Shown: positions 1 to 10,637 of the stretch, one piece after another
Layout of the letters: every line of letters begins with the position of its first letter
How positions within the stretch are numbered: position 1 is the first letter of the stretch
NCBI GenBank assembly: GCA_014859375.1
Contig: JACUUH010000025.1
Span: 1 to 33,610 of the forward strand
Length of the DNA: 33,610 bases
Direction of reading: 5' to 3'
From: Gammaproteobacteria bacterium
GTDB lineage: Bacteria; Pseudomonadota; Gammaproteobacteria; Nitrosococcales; Methylophagaceae
Notes under the pieces: generated by a model
What the model was told of the DNA's origin: nothing
Database searches by the model: none
The model's input: the letters and a program-made list of their open reading frames with translations, nothing else
Made by a program: the position numbers and the translations under genes

Positions 1-55
1 TCATTGTTCGTTATAGGGTAGCTGACTATTCTTATCCAGAACTGAGGTTAATTAA
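1..55. repeat. End of a MITE-like inverted-repeat element, cut by the window edge
   Basis: Positions 2-55 match 26290-26343 with a single visible mismatch, in the same orientation. The segment ends in TTAATTAA, preceded by the terminal repeat that reads TATCCAGAACTGAGG. It is therefore the right end of the same element that is complete at 26101-26343; the left part lies outside the window. There is no coding capacity in it. Confidence 0.8.
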
Positions 56-78
56 TCTGATGGAATGACCGGTATTAG

Positions 79-162
79 CCTTTTAACCGGCACAAATTCG
101 ATGTCAGGGTGTTCAACGGCTTTACAAATAGCCCCGCGCTACGCATTGGCGGCATCATTTGA
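79..162 (-). pseudogene. IS110-family transposase fragment (decayed)
   Basis: Read on the minus strand this short stretch gives SNDAANA, a stop, then AICKAVEHPDIEFVPVK. This resembles the conserved block of IS110-type transposases (typically NDA-x2-AEAIC-x-AV followed by a FVPVK-like stretch), which lies just after the DEDD-type catalytic region. It has an in-frame stop and a small indel and has lost both ends, so it cannot be functional. The remaining bases from 163 to 221 show nothing recognisable. The call rests on one short block of similarity read by eye. Confidence 0.5.
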
Positions 163-221
163 TACTGACGCTATCGGTTTTAGGTTTACTAGGGCTTGTT
201 GATCTTTAAGCTACAAAATTG

Positions 222-1607
222 TTATATAACTTTTGAAAACTGCTGGTCTGTTTTGTGTTGAATATAATAATCAAAGGCCATGCAGATGTTACGAATTAGT
301 AGATGACCAACCGGCAAAACTTCAATTGTTGTCGCATCGTAATAAACCAAGCCATCAGCAACAAATTGATCGAGTTGTGGGTAAACATCGGCGAAATAGT
401 CAGCAAAAGTGATGTTGAATTTCGCTTCAATAGCTGTGATGTCGAGTGAGAAGTGACAGATCAATTGGGTAATAACTTGCCGCCTTATTTTATCATCATC
501 ATGTAATGTGATACCTCTAAATACTGGCAGTTGGTTAGTGGCAATGCACTGAGCATACGCTTCTAGGGTACGTTGATTTTGAGAATATGAATCGCCGACG
601 CTACCAATAGAGGTAATGCCAAGGCCAATCAGGTCACATTCTGAATGGGTTGAGTAGCCTTGAAAATTTCGATAAAGCTTGTTTTCACGTTGTGCTATCG
701 CAAGTTCATCATTGGGTTTAGCAAAATGATCCATGCCTATATAGATATAGCCGGCAGCAGTGAGTTTATCTATTGAGTGATGCAAAATATCAAGTTTGAC
801 TTCTGGCGATGGTAAGTCTTCACTATTGATTTGACGTTGAACTTTAAAGCGCTCTGGCATATGAGCATAATTAAAGATGGATAGACGATCCGGATCTGCA
901 ATGTTAATTACTTTGTCTAATGTTTCTAAAAAGCTTGTCGTTGTTTGGTGAGGCAAGCCGTAGATTAAATCAAGGCTGATCGATTTAAATCCATGGTGGC
1001 GAGCTGCATCAATAACGGCAAATGTTTCGCTTTCACTTTGAATACGATTGACTGCTTTTTGAACCGTCGGATTAAAATCCTGAACACCAAGACTGAGGCG
1101 ATTGAAACCAATTTCGCGCAGTACGGCAATGGTTTCAGCGTCGGCTTCACGTGGATCAATTTCAATTGAGAACTCACCTGTTTCATCATCGGCTAAGGAG
1201 AAATGTTGACGCGTTTTAGTCATCAAGTCACGCATTTGCTGGTGGCTCAAGAAAGTTGGTGTGCCGCCGCCCCAGTGTAATTGTTCAACAATGCGGGCAG
1301 AGTCAAACAAAGCCGCTTGCATTTCAATTTCTTTATGAAGATTGGCTAGATAAGGTTGTGCATGGTTACGATTTTTAGTAATGATTTTATTGCAGGCACA
1401 ATAAAAACAGACGGTATCACAGAATGGCAAGTGGAAATAAAGTGATAGTGGGCCGCCACGTTGATTGGATAATGCAACCTGTTGTTTATATTCAACGCTG
1501 GCAAAATTAGGATTAAATTCAACAGCAGTAGGGTACGAGGTATAACGAGGCCCAGCTTTGTCATAGCGTTGGATTAGATCTAGATCGAAGGTAATTTTTT
1601 GTTCCAA
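222..1607 (-). CDS. hemN: Oxygen-independent coproporphyrinogen III oxidase
   Basis: Radical-SAM enzyme that decarboxylates coproporphyrinogen III to protoporphyrinogen IX without oxygen, in the cytoplasm. The 461-residue length fits HemN rather than the shorter HemW. The [4Fe-4S] ligands are the CxxxCxxC motif at Cys63, Cys67 and Cys70, followed by the HemN-typical Cys72-Asn-Lys. The N-terminal RYTSYPT block is also typical of HemN. The start is TTG at 1607, with an AAGG about 10 bases upstream. It is transcribed away from purD. An FNR-like site upstream suggests induction at low oxygen. The oxygen-dependent isoenzyme hemF lies 3 kb away at 4854, so both routes are available. Confidence 0.95.
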   Translation of the reverse strand: MEQKITFDLDLIQRYDKAGPRYTSYPTAVEFNPNFASVEYKQQVALSNQRGGPLSLYFHLPFCDTVCFYCACNKIITKNRNHAQPYLANLHKEIEMQAALFDSARIVEQLHWGGGTPTFLSHQQMRDLMTKTRQHFSLADDETGEFSIEIDPREADAETIAVLREIGFNRLSLGVQDFNPTVQKAVNRIQSESETFAVIDAARHHGFKSISLDLIYGLPHQTTTSFLETLDKVINIADPDRLSIFNYAHMPERFKVQRQINSEDLPSPEVKLDILHHSIDKLTAAGYIYIGMDHFAKPNDELAIAQRENKLYRNFQGYSTHSECDLIGLGITSIGSVGDSYSQNQRTLEAYAQCIATNQLPVFRGITLHDDDKIRRQVITQLICHFSLDITAIEAKFNITFADYFADVYPQLDQFVADGLVYYDATTIEVLPVGHLLIRNICMAFDYYIQHKTDQQFSKVI

Positions 1608-1636
1608 AGCAGTAACCTTATCGCATTAAATGTTTG

Positions 1637-1695
1637 ATTATAGTCTGCCTACAGGCAAAGTGATAAAAACTAGCACGTTTATTGATTTCGATCAT
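1637..1695 (-). promoter_or_regulatory. FNR/Anr-like box and -10 element upstream of hemN
   Basis: TTGATTTCGATCAT at 1682-1695 matches the FNR consensus TTGAT-N4-ATCAA at nine of ten defined positions. On the hemN strand a perfect TATAAT lies at 1637-1642. If transcription starts near 1630, the box is centred roughly 58-60 bases upstream, close to the class I activator position. The -35 region is poor, as expected for an activated promoter. FNR control of hemN is known in other gammaproteobacteria; here it is inferred from sequence alone. Confidence 0.55.
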
Positions 1696-1772
1696 AGTGT
1701 ATCGCGAATGTTGTCGGTCACGCTGTTCAGACAAATAATGAACCTGTTGGCATGCCTTGAGCGAGGTAGCTT

Positions 1773-1955
1773 CGTTCCCACGCGCGACTGTGGCAACGAG
1801 TGACGATCGTTACCGTGGGTTGGACTTTAGTCCAACATTTCAGTCTTACTAGCTGCTCCCACGCTGTCGGGTTAATCGAAAATTGCTGCTGTATGTTCGT
1901 CATACCGCCCATCCATGGAATATTTATGCGTTCCCACGCGCGAGTGTGGGAGCGC
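1773..1955. repeat. REP-like palindromic repeats between hemN and purD
   Basis: Two copies of an imperfect palindrome are visible. Positions 1773-1799 run from CGTTCCCAC through GTGGCAACG. Positions 1928-1955 read GCGTTCCCACGCGCGAGTG and continue GTGGGAGCGC. A further partial copy (GCTCCCACGC) lies near 1853. The arms pair to form GC-rich hairpins in an AT-rich spacer. Such GTTCCCACGC-type repeats are common as intergenic REP families in gammaproteobacteria and are often mobilised by RAYT transposases; no RAYT gene is present here. No gene is supported between 1608 and 2045. Confidence 0.6.
1819..1836. repeat. Perfect hairpin inside the REP-like region
   Basis: GTTGGACTTTAGTCCAAC is a perfect inverted repeat with 7-base arms and a TTTA loop. 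There is no T-tract after it, so it is not an obvious terminator. Its position between the two GTTCCCAC palindromes suggests it belongs to the same composite repeat. Confidence 0.5.
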
Positions 1956-2045
1956 GTAGCAAATATCTTCAAATTGATTGGGTATATATATAAGCTGGTG
2001 TGAGGTATCATTGTCGGTTTATATTTGTATGATTGGCAGGCAGTT

Positions 2046-3344
2046 ATGAAGGTTTTAGTCATTGGCAGTGGTGGTCGTGAACACGCATTAGCATGGAAAT
2101 TATATCAATCGCCAAAGTGTACACAGGTGTTTGTGGCACCGGGAAACCCAGGTTGTGCCAATGAAGAAGGCGTAGAAAATATAGCGATTGATGTTGATGA
2201 CATTGAGGGCTTAGTTATTTTCGCTAAGGATAATGACATTGGTTTAACCGTTGTTGGTCCAGAAGTACCTTTAGTTATGGGTGTGGTTGATGCCTTTACC
2301 GAAGCCGGTTTACGTTGTTTTGGACCGACACAGGCAGCCGCGCAATTAGAAGCATCAAAAAGTTTTACAAAAGATTTTCTTGCTCGCCATGCTATTCCTA
2401 CAGCGGCATATCGTGTATTTACAGAAGTTGAGCCAGCTATCGCCTACATCAAGAAACAAGGTGCTCCTATCGTCGTCAAAGCCGATGGATTGGCTGCGGG
2501 TAAAGGCGTAATTGTTGCCCAAACTGAGCAGCAAGCGATTGATGCTGTTAATGATATGTTGTCTGGTAATGCCTTCGGTGATGCAGGACATCAAGTTGTT
2601 ATTGAAGCGTTTATGGCAGGAGAAGAAGCGAGTTTTATCGTCATGGTCGATGGTAAACATATTCTGCCTTTAGCAACATCGCAAGATCATAAAGCGCGTG
2701 ATAATGCTGATAAAGGCCCGAATACTGGCGGTATGGGTGCCTATTCGCCAGCGCCGGTAGTGACGGCTGATGTACATAGTCGTATTATGAATGAGGTGAT
2801 TAAACCTACTGTTGCGGGCATGGCTGCTGATGGACGTCCGTATACCGGCTTTTTGTACGCTGGTTTGATGATTGATCCAGAGGGGAATCCTCGTGTTGTT
2901 GAATATAATTGTCGTTTCGGAGATCCTGAAACCCAGCCAATTTTATTGCGACTACAGTCTGATTTGCTTGCTTTGTGTGAAGCCGCATTAGATGGCGAGT
3001 TAGATCAAGTGCAAGTACAATGGGACTCACGTGCGGCAATTGGTGTTGTATTGGCTGCTGGTGGTTACCCTGATAACTATAAAAAGGGTGATGTGATCAG
3101 TGGTCTTGATGGTCTTGATAGTGCTGAATCAAAGGTATTTCATGCAGGAACAGCATTTGATGAGCAAGGTCATGTTGTGACAGCAGGTGGTCGGGTTTTA
3201 TGTGCTACAGCATTAGGCGTTACGGTAGCTGAGGCGCAACAAAAAGCCTATGAAATGATTAAGCAGATAACATGGCATGACATGTATTATAGAACTGATA
3301 TTGGTTATCGAGCGGTTGCAAGAGAGAAAAAAACTAATTCATAA
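2046..3344 (+). CDS. purD: Phosphoribosylamine-glycine ligase (GAR synthetase)
   Basis: ATP-grasp ligase that joins glycine to phosphoribosylamine, the second step of de novo purine synthesis. From the ATG at 2046 it is 432 residues, the usual PurD length. The N-terminus MKVLVIGSGGREHALAWKL is the family signature. Inside are an ATP-grasp core (VKADGLAAGKGV near residue 145) and the PNTGGMGAYSP loop. The seven-codon upstream extension to 2025 is not needed. In many gammaproteobacteria purD follows purH; here it stands alone after a REP-rich spacer and is followed 26 bases later by phosphoribulokinase, probably on the same transcript. Confidence 0.96.
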   Translation: MKVLVIGSGGREHALAWKLYQSPKCTQVFVAPGNPGCANEEGVENIAIDVDDIEGLVIFAKDNDIGLTVVGPEVPLVMGVVDAFTEAGLRCFGPTQAAAQLEASKSFTKDFLARHAIPTAAYRVFTEVEPAIAYIKKQGAPIVVKADGLAAGKGVIVAQTEQQAIDAVNDMLSGNAFGDAGHQVVIEAFMAGEEASFIVMVDGKHILPLATSQDHKARDNADKGPNTGGMGAYSPAPVVTADVHSRIMNEVIKPTVAGMAADGRPYTGFLYAGLMIDPEGNPRVVEYNCRFGDPETQPILLRLQSDLLALCEAALDGELDQVQVQWDSRAAIGVVLAAGGYPDNYKKGDVISGLDGLDSAESKVFHAGTAFDEQGHVVTAGGRVLCATALGVTVAEAQQKAYEMIKQITWHDMYYRTDIGYRAVAREKKTNS

Positions 3345-3370
3345 ATTTAACGTTTTAAGGAGCAGGCTGA

Positions 3371-4243
3371 ATGTCAGTATCTCATCCTATTGTTGCAGTA
3401 ACAGGGTCATCAGGAGCTGGAACATCAACAGTTAAGCACGCATTTGAAGATATTTTTCGTCGCGGTGGTGTCAAGCCAGTTGTTATTGAGGGTGATAGTT
3501 TTCACCGCTATGACAGACAAGCAATGCGTGAAGCCGTGACAAAGGCAGAGGCGAATGGAGAAACGTTGACCCATTTTGGTCCTGAAGCAAATTGCCTGGA
3601 TCGTCTTGAAAATTTGTTCCAAACCTATTCTGAATCCGGTAAAGGTGAAAGACGTTTTTATATTCACAGTGATGGCGAAGGTATTCCTTTTGGCCAACCT
3701 GCAGGTACGTTCACACCTTGGGAAGAAATCGATCGAAATAGTGATTTATTGTTTTATGAAGGCTTACATGGTGGTGTCGTGACCGATGAAGTCAATATCG
3801 CCCAGTTTGTTGATCTATTGATTGGTGTTGTACCGGTTATTAACCTTGAATGGATCCAAAAGATCAAACGTGACTGTTCAAACCGTGGTTATTCACAAGA
3901 AGCCGTAATTGATATTATCTTAAAACGGATGCCTGATTATATTCACCACATTACTCCTCAATTTTCTCGTACCCATATCAATTTTCAGCGTATCCCCTTA
4001 ATTGATACGTCAAATCCGTTTGTGATGCGTGAAATTCCTACGCCTGATGAAAGTTTGGTTGTGATTCGATTTAAAAATCCTAAAATGGCTGATTTCCCTT
4101 ATTATTTAACAATGTTGAAAGATGCGTTTATGTCTCGTCCAAATAATCTAGTTATTCCAGCGGTTAAAATGGGGCTTGCAATGGAGATCATCTTGACACC
4201 ATTCATTGAAGATATGATGGAGAAAAAACGTCAGCGGGGATAA
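3371..4243 (+). CDS. Phosphoribulokinase
   Basis: Kinase of the P-loop PRK/uridine kinase family, expected to phosphorylate ribulose 5-phosphate to ribulose 1,5-bisphosphate. The 290 residues match bacterial class I PRK. The Walker A loop GSSGAGTST lies near residues 12-20. EGDSFHRYDR, FGPEAN, LFYEGLHGGVV, NLEWIQKI and the DTSNPF / PTPDES blocks follow in order. The wording MPDYIHHITPQFSRTHINFQR and the IPTPDESLVVIRF stretch look closer to CbbP-type Calvin cycle enzymes than to E. coli PrkB, by eye. A strong AAGGAG ribosome site precedes the ATG. No RuBisCO or other cbb gene is visible. A perfect terminator follows, so purD-PRK looks like a two-gene unit. I left the symbol blank because cbbP and prkB cannot be separated with certainty. 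Confidence 0.92.
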   Translation: MSVSHPIVAVTGSSGAGTSTVKHAFEDIFRRGGVKPVVIEGDSFHRYDRQAMREAVTKAEANGETLTHFGPEANCLDRLENLFQTYSESGKGERRFYIHSDGEGIPFGQPAGTFTPWEEIDRNSDLLFYEGLHGGVVTDEVNIAQFVDLLIGVVPVINLEWIQKIKRDCSNRGYSQEAVIDIILKRMPDYIHHITPQFSRTHINFQRIPLIDTSNPFVMREIPTPDESLVVIRFKNPKMADFPYYLTMLKDAFMSRPNNLVIPAVKMGLAMEIILTPFIEDMMEKKRQRG

Positions 4244-4264
4244 TGGTCGTTCATGAGTAATTGT

Positions 4265-4298
4265 CGATACCGCTTTTTAGCGGTATCGTTGTTTTTAT
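4265..4298 (+). terminator. Rho-independent terminator after phosphoribulokinase
   Basis: A perfect 10-base stem, CGATACCGCT and AGCGGTATCG, encloses a TTTT loop and is followed by TTGTTTTTATT. It closes the purD-PRK unit and separates it from tsaC, whose start lies 14 bases further on. Confidence 0.9.
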
Positions 4299-4311
4299 TA
4301 GGTAGAAAGCT

Positions 4312-6871
<2,560 letters not shown>

Positions 6872-6875
6872 AGTG

Positions 6876-8129
6876 TTAATCCTTGATATTGAAGAGGTTT
6901 CTAGCCGCTTCGATCAAATTGTTTTCAGTATTTAGTCCAGATTGACGCAATTGCCGGCTTGGTTCATGGATCAATTTATTGGTCAGTGTTCGAGCCAGTT
7001 CAGTGACAACATGGTTTGGATCAATGCCTTGGTCTAATTGTTTTTTTGCTTTTGTAAGTAAAAGCTCACTTTCTTTTTCTGCTAACTCTCTAATAGTTCG
7101 GATAATCGGCACAGCATCTTGTGCTCGCAACCAAGCGATAAAGTGCTCAACCTGGCTATCGATAATTTCTTCAGCTTGAGTCGCAGCGTCACGGCGAGAT
7201 TGTAAGTTTTCTTCGATAATATCGTGTAAATCATCAACGCAATAAAGGTAGATATCATCTAAGTCAGCGACTTCAGGTTCAATATCGCGAGGAATGGCGA
7301 TGTCGACCATAAAAATAGGTTTACGTTTACGTATTTTCAGGGCACGTTCGACCGAGCCTTTGCCTAAAATAGGCAGTTGACTAGCGGTAGAACTGATAAC
7401 GATATCTGCTTCTGGTAAGTGTGCTGGCAACTCACTTAAACTGATGGCATAACCATTCAATTGCATCGCTAAGTTATGAGCACGTTCAATCGTTCGGTTG
7501 GCAATGATTATGCGACCAATACCATTGTCAGCTAAATGGCGCGCAGCTAGCTCTATGGTTTCACCCGCACCAATTAATAACGCGGTTGATTCAGATAATT
7601 GACTAAAAATTTGTTTGGCAAGACTAACAGCTGCAAATGCAACCGATACTGGGCTATTGCCGATTGCGGTATCGGTACGCACTTGTTTGGCTACAGTAAA
7701 GGCATGTTGAAATAAGCGCCCTAGGGATTTACCAACGGATTGTGCATTCACGGCCTGGCTATATGCCGTTTTTATTTGACCTAAAATTTGTGGTTCGCCG
7801 AGAACCATTGAATCAAGACCAGAAGCAACGCGTAATAAGTGGCGAATCGCATCATTATTTTGATGGCAGTACAGATAATCAGATAGAGCACCTTCAGGTT
7901 GGTGATGAAATTGATGCAACCAAGTGCTCAAAGCATCAACATTATCGTCAGCAAGATGACAATAAATTTCGGTGCGATTGCATGTTGATACAATCACAGC
8001 TTCAATGACGCCAGGACATTGTTTTAGCGAGTTAAGCGCATCCGGCAACACATCACAATTAAATGCAATGCGTTCACGAATCGCAACAGGTGCTGTTTGA
8101 TGATTTATGCCGAAGGTGACAAGTTGCAT
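6876..8129 (-). CDS. hemA: Glutamyl-tRNA reductase
   Basis: NADPH-dependent reduction of glutamyl-tRNA(Glu) to glutamate-1-semialdehyde, the committed step of the C5 tetrapyrrole pathway. The 417 residues match E. coli HemA. The catalytic cysteine is Cys50 in [10 protein letters not shown] Rossmann segment ([16 protein letters not shown]) begins near residue 184, and the C-terminal helical dimerisation domain is intact. It starts at ATG 8129 with [15 protein letters not shown], the standard N-terminus. It is divergent from the TPR-lipoprotein gene, with 127 bases between them. Confidence 0.97.
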   Translation of the reverse strand: MQLVTFGINHQTAPVAIRERIAFNCDVLPDALNSLKQCPGVIEAVIVSTCNRTEIYCHLADDNVDALSTWLHQFHHQPEGALSDYLYCHQNNDAIRHLLRVASGLDSMVLGEPQILGQIKTAYSQAVNAQSVGKSLGRLFQHAFTVAKQVRTDTAIGNSPVSVAFAAVSLAKQIFSQLSESTALLIGAGETIELAARHLADNGIGRIIIANRTIERAHNLAMQLNGYAISLSELPAHLPEADIVISSTASQLPILGKGSVERALKIRKRKPIFMVDIAIPRDIEPEVADLDDIYLYCVDDLHDIIEENLQSRRDAATQAEEIIDSQVEHFIAWLRAQDAVPIIRTIRELAEKESELLLTKAKKQLDQGIDPNHVVTELARTLTNKLIHEPSRQLRQSGLNTENNLIEAARNLFNIKD

Positions 8130-8156
8130 ATATTTTGATGATTTGTTGTCATAGAA

Positions 8157-8185
8157 TTGCTGGTAGACTCTACCGCTATTATTAA
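8157..8185 (+). promoter_or_regulatory. Candidate promoter with internal palindrome, hemA/TPR divergent spacer
   Basis: TTGCTG at 8157-8162 and TATTAA at 8180-8185 are 17 bases apart and could serve the rightward operon. The perfect palindrome GGTAGACTCTACC (8162-8174) fills the spacer and could be an operator. No known regulator site is recognised, so this is only a candidate. Confidence 0.3.
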
Positions 8186-8256
8186 TTAATGTTTTTGTTA
8201 GTTTTGTTCATTCAGTGCGCCATTCTATCAAAATCAATCGATCAGGTCGTTTTATT

Positions 8257-10023
8257 ATGGAATTATCACATTTACAGTCGATGAAACTCGGTCATTTGGC
8301 TAAATTTGGGGTTTTGTTGAGTGTAGCAATGGTGCTTGTTGCGTGCGTATCGTCACCTCCGCACTCCGAGGATCAACATGTTATTGAGGCCGAGCCAGTC
8401 AATCTGGAACAGAGCAAGCCACAAGTAAAACCGTTGCCGCTTACTTCAGAGCTCGTTTATTACGTTCTAATGGCAGAAATTGCCGGCCAGCGCGGTGAAA
8501 TTGGAGTTGCAGCAGATTTATATAACAAAGCCGCAGAGACAATTGAATCGCCGGCTTTAGCGGGAAGATCAACGCAAGTCGCCAACTTTACCCGCAACCA
8601 AGAACGTATACATCGTGCTTTAGAACGTTGGATAGACGTTGATCCTGGCGATGCTGATGTCTACATCATGCAAACACCCTTTTTGATGCTAAGAAATGAG
8701 TATGACGGTGTCGTTAAGGCTGTTGATAAAGCCTTGGGATTAGCACCAGAGCGTACACGTCATTATTTGATTCAGGTTGCTGATAACATGTCAGAACTGG
8801 CACAGCCAGAGCAAGCCTTAGATGTAATCAAACAACTAAAAGCCTATCAAGCCAATAATCCTGAAGCTTTGTTTGTTTATGCGCGTTTGGCCGCTTTTTT
8901 TAAACAAAATGAAGCTGCTTTAACACATGTTAAACAGGTGTTGGATCAACAAGCTGGCCGTGAAGATGCGCTTATTCTTAATGCGGAGCTACTGCAAAAT
9001 ACAGGTCAGGGTAGGGATGCTTTAGCCTTGCTAAAACCTTATGCTAATAGAGCGTCAGCATCACTTGAGCTTCGATTTGCTTATGCTAAATTATTGGGGG
9101 AAAACGGTAAAATTCAACAAGCACGGGTGGTGTTTGAACAAATTGCTTTAGAGCAGCCTGATAATCAAGAAGCACTATTTGCATTAGGTTTATTAGCCTT
9201 AGAAGACAGAGATGGTGAATTAGCAAAAAATTATTTTAGTAAACTTGTGCAGATGGGCGACCCTGGCAAACAAGCATCGTATTTCATGGCGTTGTCAGAG
9301 GAGTTAAATAATAATATTGAAGCTGCACTGGTTTGGTATGCATCAGTACCTGCTGCGAGTCCGCGTTTTCAAGCAGCTCAGACTAGGTATATAAATTTGC
9401 TGGCAGATAATGGCCAATTAGAAAAAGCGCGTTTACACCTCAAGTTGCTTCGAAATGAAGATCCAGATCGCGCCAAGCAATATTTTGCGTTTGAAGCTGT
9501 TTTTCTACGTGACCGTGGTCAATATCAAAGTGCCTACAATGTCTATACCGAAGCGTTAACAGCCTACCCAAATGATATGGAGTTGCTATATGGGCGAGCT
9601 ATGACAGCGGAACCTTTGGGTAAGCTTGATGTGCTCGAACAGGATTTGAGCAAGATTTTAGCAGTTGAACCGAATAATGCATCAGCATTAAATGCGCTTG
9701 GCTATACCCTGGCAGACAAAACAGATCGTTATTCAGAAGCGTTAGAATTAATACAAAAGGCGTTAGTTATTAGTCCTAATGACCCTTTTTATCTTGATAG
9801 TTTAGGCTGGGTTTATTATCGAATGGGTAAATTGGAAGCAGCGGCACTTTATTTGAAACAAGCCATAGCTATTCAGGATGATCCGGAGTTTGTTGCACAT
9901 CTTGGCGAGGTATTGTGGCAACAGAACAAACATGAACAAGCAAAACAACTCTGGCAAAAAGCCTTGGAGCAGGCACCTGATAATGTGCTACTGAAAGAAA
10001 CAATGGGACGATTTGTACAATAA
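8257..10023 (+). CDS. Tetratricopeptide-repeat outer-membrane lipoprotein
   Basis: About 588 residues, built almost entirely of TPR-like helix pairs with the A-x3-Y/F and N/D-P capping pattern; good units are seen around ALNALGYTLADKT and FYLDSLGWVYYRMGKLEAA. A lipoprotein signal ends in VLVAC, the lipidated Cys being residue 30 from the ATG at 8257, or 22 from the ATG at 8281; either start is possible. Ser at +2 to +4 and no Asp at +2 favour the outer membrane. It is the ortholog by position of the TPR protein found between hemA and lolB in Pseudomonas and relatives. Its precise role is not established; a scaffolding role beside LolB is only a guess. The stop overlaps the lolB start by one base. 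Confidence 0.85.
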   Translation: MELSHLQSMKLGHLAKFGVLLSVAMVLVACVSSPPHSEDQHVIEAEPVNLEQSKPQVKPLPLTSELVYYVLMAEIAGQRGEIGVAADLYNKAAETIESPALAGRSTQVANFTRNQERIHRALERWIDVDPGDADVYIMQTPFLMLRNEYDGVVKAVDKALGLAPERTRHYLIQVADNMSELAQPEQALDVIKQLKAYQANNPEALFVYARLAAFFKQNEAALTHVKQVLDQQAGREDALILNAELLQNTGQGRDALALLKPYANRASASLELRFAYAKLLGENGKIQQARVVFEQIALEQPDNQEALFALGLLALEDRDGELAKNYFSKLVQMGDPGKQASYFMALSEELNNNIEAALVWYASVPAASPRFQAAQTRYINLLADNGQLEKARLHLKLLRNEDPDRAKQYFAFEAVFLRDRGQYQSAYNVYTEALTAYPNDMELLYGRAMTAEPLGKLDVLEQDLSKILAVEPNNASALNALGYTLADKTDRYSEALELIQKALVISPNDPFYLDSLGWVYYRMGKLEAAALYLKQAIAIQDDPEFVAHLGEVLWQQNKHEQAKQLWQKALEQAPDNVLLKETMGRFVQ

Positions 10024-10637
10024 TGAAACGAACCCTTGCTTCAATCGCTGGTGTATTGGTATTTACTCTGCTAACTTCGGCTTGTGTACCGATTTGGCAG
10101 CAAGGCCCAACTGTTGAACCTGCCACATTATGGCAACAACGACAGACAGCTTTATTGCAGCTTGAGAAATGGCAAATTAAGGGACGAACGGTAATTCGCC
10201 AAGGTAATGAAGCCTGGAATGCCGGGCTTAACTGGCAGCAAAAACAGGATCATTTTAAAATCAAGTTATCAGGTCCTTTTGCCCAAGGTGGCGTCATACT
10301 TGACGGTAATTCTGATCACGTTGTTTTAACAATGGATGATGGCAGTCAGATGGCGGCACAAACTCCCGAAGCACTGTTGATGGAGGCATTAAACGTACAC
10401 ATGCCTGTGAGTGCACTACGTGATTGGATTCGTGGACTGCCCTATGCCATGAATAGCATCGATGAAGTTCAATACGATGAACAAGGTAGAATTAGCCACC
10501 TGAAACAAAATGCTTGGGAAATAGAATACCTGCGATACGTTCCATTTAAACAGTATTCGATGCCTGCAAAAATATTTATAAATCACCCCAAGCTAAGCGT
10601 AAGAGTTATCGTTGATGATTGGGATGCGGTTGAATGA
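10023..10637 (+). CDS. lolB: Outer-membrane lipoprotein receptor LolB
   Basis: Accepts lipoproteins from periplasmic LolA and inserts them into the outer membrane. The 204-residue length fits. A signal peptide with lipobox LTSAC places the lipidated Cys at residue 21, followed by Val. The mature part has the expected LEKWQIKGR start, a WQQKQDHFKIKLSGPFAQG strand pair and the LRDWIRGLP segment typical of LolB. It starts within the TAATG junction with the TPR gene and overlaps ispE by four bases, so all three genes form one operon. Confidence 0.95.
   Translation: MKRTLASIAGVLVFTLLTSACVPIWQQGPTVEPATLWQQRQTALLQLEKWQIKGRTVIRQGNEAWNAGLNWQQKQDHFKIKLSGPFAQGGVILDGNSDHVVLTMDDGSQMAAQTPEALLMEALNVHMPVSALRDWIRGLPYAMNSIDEVQYDEQGRISHLKQNAWEIEYLRYVPFKQYSMPAKIFINHPKLSVRVIVDDWDAVE

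Noticed and set aside
1800-2003. Plus-strand ORF of 67 codons upstream of purD
   Set aside because: It consists of the REP-like palindromes read through and has no ribosome site; a repeat artefact.
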